Positions 5,325 to 7,855 of a stretch of DNA of 7,855 nucleotides are shown piece after piece. The DNA lies in assembly GCA_964459165.1 (NCBI GenBank), contig CAYWKM010000061.1:1-7855 (forward strand), written 5' to 3'. Position 1 is the stretch's first letter, and the number at the start of each line of letters is the position of its first letter. Under the pieces are notes generated by a model. It was not told where the DNA came from. It ran no database searches and was given only the letters and a program-made list of their open reading frames with translations. The stretch comes from RGIG4074 sp964459165. GTDB taxonomy: Bacteria > Bacillota > Clostridia > Christensenellales > Borkfalkiaceae. Position numbers and translations under genes: made by a program.

Positions 5325-6155
5325 ATGGTACTGACAGATATCCATACTCATTCAGCATTTTCTCCCGACGGGAAGGATTCCCTTTCGGATATGGTTCAAA
5401 GAGCCGAAGAATTGGGCGTACAATATTACGGCGTTTCGGAGCATTACGATCTCGATTATGTGATGAATCGTCTCGACATAGACGAGAGCGAGAAGAAGCT
5501 CGCCGATCTGAACGCGTACTTTACCGCCGCCAGAAAGCTGCAAAGGGAGAAAAGAAAGGAGATTACCCTCCTCGTCGGCTGCGAATTCGGCTTTACGCCG
5601 AACAGAGACGTCGCCCCTTTGTACAAAGAGGTCATTGAAAAATATTCGCCCGATTTTGTCGTAAATTCCGTACATACCAATAGGGTTTCGGATTATTACC
5701 GCCCCGTCTCCTTCGGCGCAAAAATCAAGGCGGAAGCCTATAAGGAATATTTCGATCTGGTTCTCCGCAGCACGAAAGCCGATTATGACTATGATATCGT
5801 CGGACACCTCGGCTACTGTTCGCGATACGCGCCCTATAAAGACCCGAAAATTCTCTACGCCGAATTTAAGGATGAAATCGACAGCATTTTAAAGGAAATC
5901 ATCTTCCGCGAAAAAATTCTCGAAGTGAATACTTCTGCGGACGGTTCGGGGAGCGATTTTCTGCCCGACAAGGATATTTTGGCGAGATACTACGATTTGG
6001 GCGGCAGAAACATTTCCTTTTCGAGCGACGCGCACGACGTTTCACAGATCCTGAGAAAACGGAATCTCGTCGTCGACACGCTGAAAGAGATCGGATTTAA
6101 GAGCGTTACGGTGCCGAATAGGGGAAAATACGTCAAGGTGGGCTTCAACGACTAA
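5325..6155 (+). CDS. PHP-domain phosphatase, HisJ/HisK (histidinol-phosphatase) family
   Basis: This 276-residue cytoplasmic metal-dependent phosphoesterase has the polymerase-and-histidinol-phosphatase fold. Metal-site motifs run in the family order: DIHTHSAFSPDG at 5-16 (His7, His9, Asp15), SEHYD at 38-42 (His40), GCEFG at 85-89 (Glu87), NSVHT at 114-118 (His117), IVGHLGY at 158-164 (His161) and SSDAHD at 233-238 (Asp235, His237). Length and motif order fit the HisJ/HisK family, which removes phosphate from L-histidinol phosphate in histidine synthesis. No other his gene is in view, so the substrate is not proven and this could be a related PHP phosphatase. The first motif begins at residue 5, so ATG 5325 is firm despite lacking a Shine-Dalgarno sequence. 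A strong hairpin lies about 125 nt after the stop. Confidence 0.88.
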   Translation: MVLTDIHTHSAFSPDGKDSLSDMVQRAEELGVQYYGVSEHYDLDYVMNRLDIDESEKKLADLNAYFTAARKLQREKRKEITLLVGCEFGFTPNRDVAPLYKEVIEKYSPDFVVNSVHTNRVSDYYRPVSFGAKIKAEAYKEYFDLVLRSTKADYDYDIVGHLGYCSRYAPYKDPKILYAEFKDEIDSILKEIIFREKILEVNTSADGSGSDFLPDKDILARYYDLGGRNISFSSDAHDVSQILRKRNLVVDTLKEIGFKSVTVPNRGKYVKVGFND

Positions 6156-6280
6156 TTCGGCGATTGCGAACGAGACGAACCGCTCGCTTTCAATCGATAA
6201 AATCCGTCGGTAAAATTCGTCGAAAAAAGGGAAACCGCGTAAAAATTTTTATTTCAAAAAAACAAAATCGACCGCAAAAC

Positions 6281-6305
6281 CGCCCGCGCATACTATGCGC
6301 GGGCG
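6281..6305. terminator. Strong hairpin between convergent genes, probably a bidirectional terminator
   Basis: A perfect 11-bp GC-rich stem (CGCCCGCGCAT at 6281-6291 with ATGCGCGGGCG at 6295-6305) has a 3-nt loop. It sits between the convergent PHP and nitroreductase genes. On the minus strand it is followed by GTTTTGCGG and later a T-rich stretch; on the plus strand by a pyrimidine-rich stretch ending in TTTT. Neither tail is a classic T-run, so termination in both directions is inference. The upstream part (6156-6280) is AT-rich and shows no gene. Confidence 0.65.
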
Positions 6306-6326
6306 ATTCGTCTTCCCCTTTCTCTT

Positions 6327-6848
6327 TTACCATTTTTCAAAGTGTACTCTGTCTTCCTCGAAGGGAATCTCTTCCTTTAACAGCTCTTCCTGCGGATAGC
6401 CGAACGCGATAATCGAATGAGGAATGATGTTATCGGGCAGGCTAAACAGCTTTCTCTGTTTTTCAACGCGGCTTGTCTGCGGGTAGGTTCCCAACCAAAC
6501 GGAACCGATTCCGAGGTCGGCGGCCGCAAGAATCATATTTTGAGCGGCGATCGACGAATCGATAATCCAATAATCGGGCGCGCGATCAAACGCCCTCGCC
6601 ATATCGCCGCAAACGAGAATCCCTAAAGACGCGTCTTTTAAGGGCGCGGCAGGGCTTCCGTTGGCTTCCGCCATCTCAAACAGCCTCTTTTTATCCCGTA
6701 CGACGAGGAACGACCATTCCCTCGCGTTTACGCAAGAAGGCCCGCTCATGCCCGCTTTCAGAATCGTGCGCGCTTCTCTGTCGCCGATCGGTCTGTCGGT
6801 AAATTTTCTTACGCTTCTTCTCCCCAAAATAACCTTTATGCAATCCAT
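6327..6848 (-). CDS. Nitroreductase-family FMN oxidoreductase
   Basis: This 173-residue protein has the form of a small, probably dimeric flavoenzyme that uses NAD(P)H to reduce nitro, quinone or flavin substrates; the physiological substrate is unknown. Family features are the N-terminal FMN phosphate-binding RRSVRKF (10-16), GPSCVNAREW (36-46, in the place of the usual P.S.NNQPW motif), the hydrophobic central helix SIAAQNMILAAADLGIGSVWLG (99-120) and the C-terminal GYP (150-152). It is at the short end of the family. No cysteine cluster or fused ferredoxin domain is seen. The ATG at 6848 has GGGAGG (6856-6861) with 7-nt spacing. It is transcribed alone and converges on the PHP gene. I could not identify a convincing promoter: a TAAAAT at 6863-6868 is too close to the ribosome site. 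The palindrome at 6915-6928 and repeat copy 2 lie upstream. Confidence 0.88.
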   Translation of the reverse strand: MDCIKVILGRRSVRKFTDRPIGDREARTILKAGMSGPSCVNAREWSFLVVRDKKRLFEMAEANGSPAAPLKDASLGILVCGDMARAFDRAPDYWIIDSSIAAQNMILAAADLGIGSVWLGTYPQTSRVEKQRKLFSLPDNIIPHSIIAFGYPQEELLKEEIPFEEDRVHFEKW

Positions 6849-6914
6849 GACAAATCCTCCCTATTTTAATGAAATTCACTTCTTGCACGGAGCACAATGA
6901 ATCCATGCGGACGC

Positions 6915-6928
6915 ATCGTATATACGAT
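6915..6928. promoter_or_regulatory. 14-bp perfect palindrome, possible operator
   Basis: ATCGTATATACGAT is its own reverse complement. It lies 67 nt before the nitroreductase ATG in the intergenic region 6849-7229, where that gene's promoter should be. Length and symmetry suit a dimeric repressor site, but the regulator is unknown and chance is possible. Confidence 0.35.
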
Positions 6929-6950
6929 AGTATCCCTCGGGGGGAAACAG

Positions 6951-6989
6951 GCAAACTCCGCAAGGCTTCGCCGCGCTCCGTCTATGATA
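6951..6989 (-). repeat. Intergenic foldback repeat, copy 2 (inverted relative to copy 1)
   Basis: Its reverse complement matches 3933-3971 at 34 of 39 positions with 20 identical bases in a row (6964-6983). In this copy the outer stem is partly retained: AGAC can still pair with GTTT through one G-U pair. The GGC-GAA-GCC inner hairpin is intact. It lies about 100 nt upstream of the nitroreductase ATG, on that gene's strand. Confidence 0.65.
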
Positions 6990-6996
6990 TTTTAAC

Positions 6997-7035
6997 GCAA
7001 GAGAAAAAATTTTTCAAATAAAAAAATCCTCTTGC
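6997..7035. repeat. 7-bp inverted repeat flanking an AT-rich core next to a promoter
   Basis: GCAAGAG (6997-7003) and CTCTTGC (7029-7035) flank 25 A/T-rich bases, ending 2 nt before the -35 box at 7038. It could be an upstream regulator site or simply a chance palindrome around an UP-element-like AT stretch. Confidence 0.35.
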
Positions 7036-7037
7036 CT

Positions 7038-7067
7038 TTGACAAATCAAAATTTTTTATGATAAAAT
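7038..7067 (+). promoter_or_regulatory. Promoter of the DUF2798-like gene
   Basis: A perfect TTGACA (7038-7043) and TAAAAT (7062-7067, 5/6) are separated by 18 nt, with TGA before the -10 (extended -10). The expected start near 7074 gives a leader of about 156 nt before the ATG at 7230. Confidence 0.75.
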
Positions 7068-7073
7068 AGGTAG

Positions 7074-7229
7074 GCTTAATTTTTAGCGAAACAAATAAAT
7101 ATTTTTACGCATAAACGACACAAGTGGTACCGAAAGAGTATGTAAATCTGATCACGGAACGTAATCCGTCCGTTCGGATTTTATCCTTCGAAGGAACCGC
7201 TTGCTTTTTATGCGAAAGGAGTTTTTTTT
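7074..7229 (+). promoter_or_regulatory. Long 5' leader with alternative hairpins
   Basis: No gene is seen in this leader. ACGGA (7154-7158) can pair with TCCGT (7165-7169), or AATCCG (7163-7168) can pair with CGGATT (7175-7180), which is followed by TTAT. The two hairpins share bases and exclude each other. A 12-bp palindrome, TCCTTCGAAGGA (7184-7195), follows; its TCCTTCG half is also nearly complementary to the ribosome site CGAAAGGAG (7213-7221). Regulation by leader folding is therefore possible but unproven. The leader matches no riboswitch class I recognise. Confidence 0.35.
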
Positions 7230-7796
7230 ATGCCAAAAAATCAATTTCAACGTATGATTTTCGCACTTTTAACCGTTATCGTAACCGTACACGCTTACGT
7301 CTTTTACAGCCTTTACGTGGTAAACGCGCTCGATATCGCGGCGATCAACGCACAGGGCGGCGTTCTCATGTTCGGTACCTTCCTCCCTATATGGGCGATC
7401 ATCCTCATCGAGTTTTGCTTCGCTTATACGCTCGAAGTAATCATGGGGCAGCGATGCTCCTTCCTGCTCGCGCGCAAGGTATTCGATCCGGAAAAGACGC
7501 ACCCCGTCCTCTTTGAAACGACGATCATCTGCGCCACCGTCGGGCTGATGTGCCCCGCCATGAGCTTGATCGCCGCTTTCCTCTATTATCCTTATCCCTA
7601 CATGGCCTTTTCCATCGGAAGGCTCCTCGCTAATTGGCTGCGGCTCGTATGCTTTAATTTCCCCTTCGCCTTCTTTACGCAGCTGTTCTTTATTCAGCCG
7701 CTGATCAGAACGGCGTTCAAGGTCCTCTTCAGAAAAAGCCTGAAAAGCGACGAGAATAAAATCGGCTCCCCCTCCGCAGAACGGGCGACCGAGTAA
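7230..7796 (+). CDS. DUF2798-like four-TM membrane protein
   Basis: This 188-residue integral membrane protein has hydrophobic segments at about 8-30, 47-72, 94-118 and 137-160. The N-terminal FQRMIFALLTVIVTVHAYVFYS and the later WLRLVCFNFPFAFFTQLFFIQPLIR look like the two halves of a duplicated DUF2798 unit; this assignment rests on recall of such proteins. The function is unknown. The central loop (84-93, DPEKTHP) and the polar tail (168-188) probably face the cytoplasm, since charges cluster there. The ATG at 7230 has GAAAGGAG (7214-7221) with 8-nt spacing. Two stop codons in a row (TAA TAG) end the gene. It has its own promoter and a long leader, and is divergent from the nitroreductase gene. 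Confidence 0.75.
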   Translation: MPKNQFQRMIFALLTVIVTVHAYVFYSLYVVNALDIAAINAQGGVLMFGTFLPIWAIILIEFCFAYTLEVIMGQRCSFLLARKVFDPEKTHPVLFETTIICATVGLMCPAMSLIAAFLYYPYPYMAFSIGRLLANWLRLVCFNFPFAFFTQLFFIQPLIRTAFKVLFRKSLKSDENKIGSPSAERATE

Positions 7797-7820
7797 TAGA
7801 GCATAAAAACCTGCAAAACG

Positions 7821-7853
7821 GACGGCGAACGCGAAAAAACGCGGAACGCCGCC
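7821..7853. other. Imperfect hairpin at the window end
   Basis: CGGCG (7823-7827) pairs with CGCCG (7847-7851), and CGCG (7830-7833) with CGCG (7840-7843), around an A6 loop with an unequal internal loop. It may be the start of a terminator for the DUF2798-like gene, but any T-run would lie beyond the window. Confidence 0.3.
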
Positions 7854-7855
7854 CT

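Noticed and set aside
6863..6868. TAAAAT as the -10 box of the nitroreductase gene
   Set aside because: A start 7 nt downstream would remove the GGGAGG ribosome site from the mRNA, and no -35 box lies at a fitting distance.
7121..7136. T-box-like sequence AAGTGGTACCG in the leader
   Set aside because: It resembles the T-box core, but only about 50 nt precede it from the predicted start, so there is no room for Stem I and a specifier loop. The usual CG after ACCG and a matching antiterminator partner are missing.
7124..7516. Plus-strand reading frame from GTG 7124 through the leader into the DUF2798-like gene
   Set aside because: It has no ribosome site and mostly overlaps a well-supported gene in another frame, with an Arg-rich, low-complexity translation.

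Overview
The window (about 50% GC) looks like a chromosomal segment of an anaerobic, Gram-positive-type gut Clostridia relative, probably from a draft or metagenome assembly because it contains a run of exactly 100 N. Four things point to this lineage: a 56-residue clostridial 2[4Fe-4S] ferredoxin, the Firmicutes-style pairing of an NPPY methyltransferase with rsmI, a lipoprotein NlpC/P60 wall hydrolase, and a DUF2798-type membrane protein. This placement is inference; no rRNA or other marker is present.

Layout. Minus strand, 1-1885: a ferredoxin gene with a good sigma-A-type promoter and an intrinsic terminator, then a TrmN6/YabB-like tRNA methyltransferase gene and rsmI (16S rRNA C1402 ribose methyltransferase). 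Divergent from these on the plus strand, 1938-6155: a three-TM membrane protein with an extracytoplasmic PIG-L deacetylase domain, an F5/8C-like domain and an Ig-like domain; a lipoprotein with an acidic repeat linker, an SH3b domain and an NlpC/P60 peptidase domain (interrupted by the N gap); and a PHP-domain phosphatase of the HisJ/HisK family. Minus strand, 6327-6848: a small nitroreductase-family flavoprotein. Plus strand, 7038-7796: a promoter, a leader of about 156 nt and a four-TM DUF2798-like protein.

The genes do not form one pathway. They fall into short transcription units: RNA modification (trmN6, rsmI), redox (ferredoxin, nitroreductase), envelope (PIG-L protein, NlpC/P60 lipoprotein, DUF2798 protein) and a metabolic phosphatase. 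I see no CRISPR array, defence island, transposase, integrase, tRNA or rRNA gene.

The most notable signals are not in the protein functions. (1) The two genes without a Shine-Dalgarno sequence (PIG-L and PHP) both have a perfect TATAAT exactly 6 nt before the ATG, which predicts leaderless transcripts starting on the A of ATG. (2) A 39-bp intergenic repeat occurs twice in opposite orientation, with an internal foldback. (3) The N gap is flanked on both sides by the same 41 bases inside a tandem-repeat linker, so it may be an assembly artefact. (4) The membrane-protein leader can form alternative hairpins.
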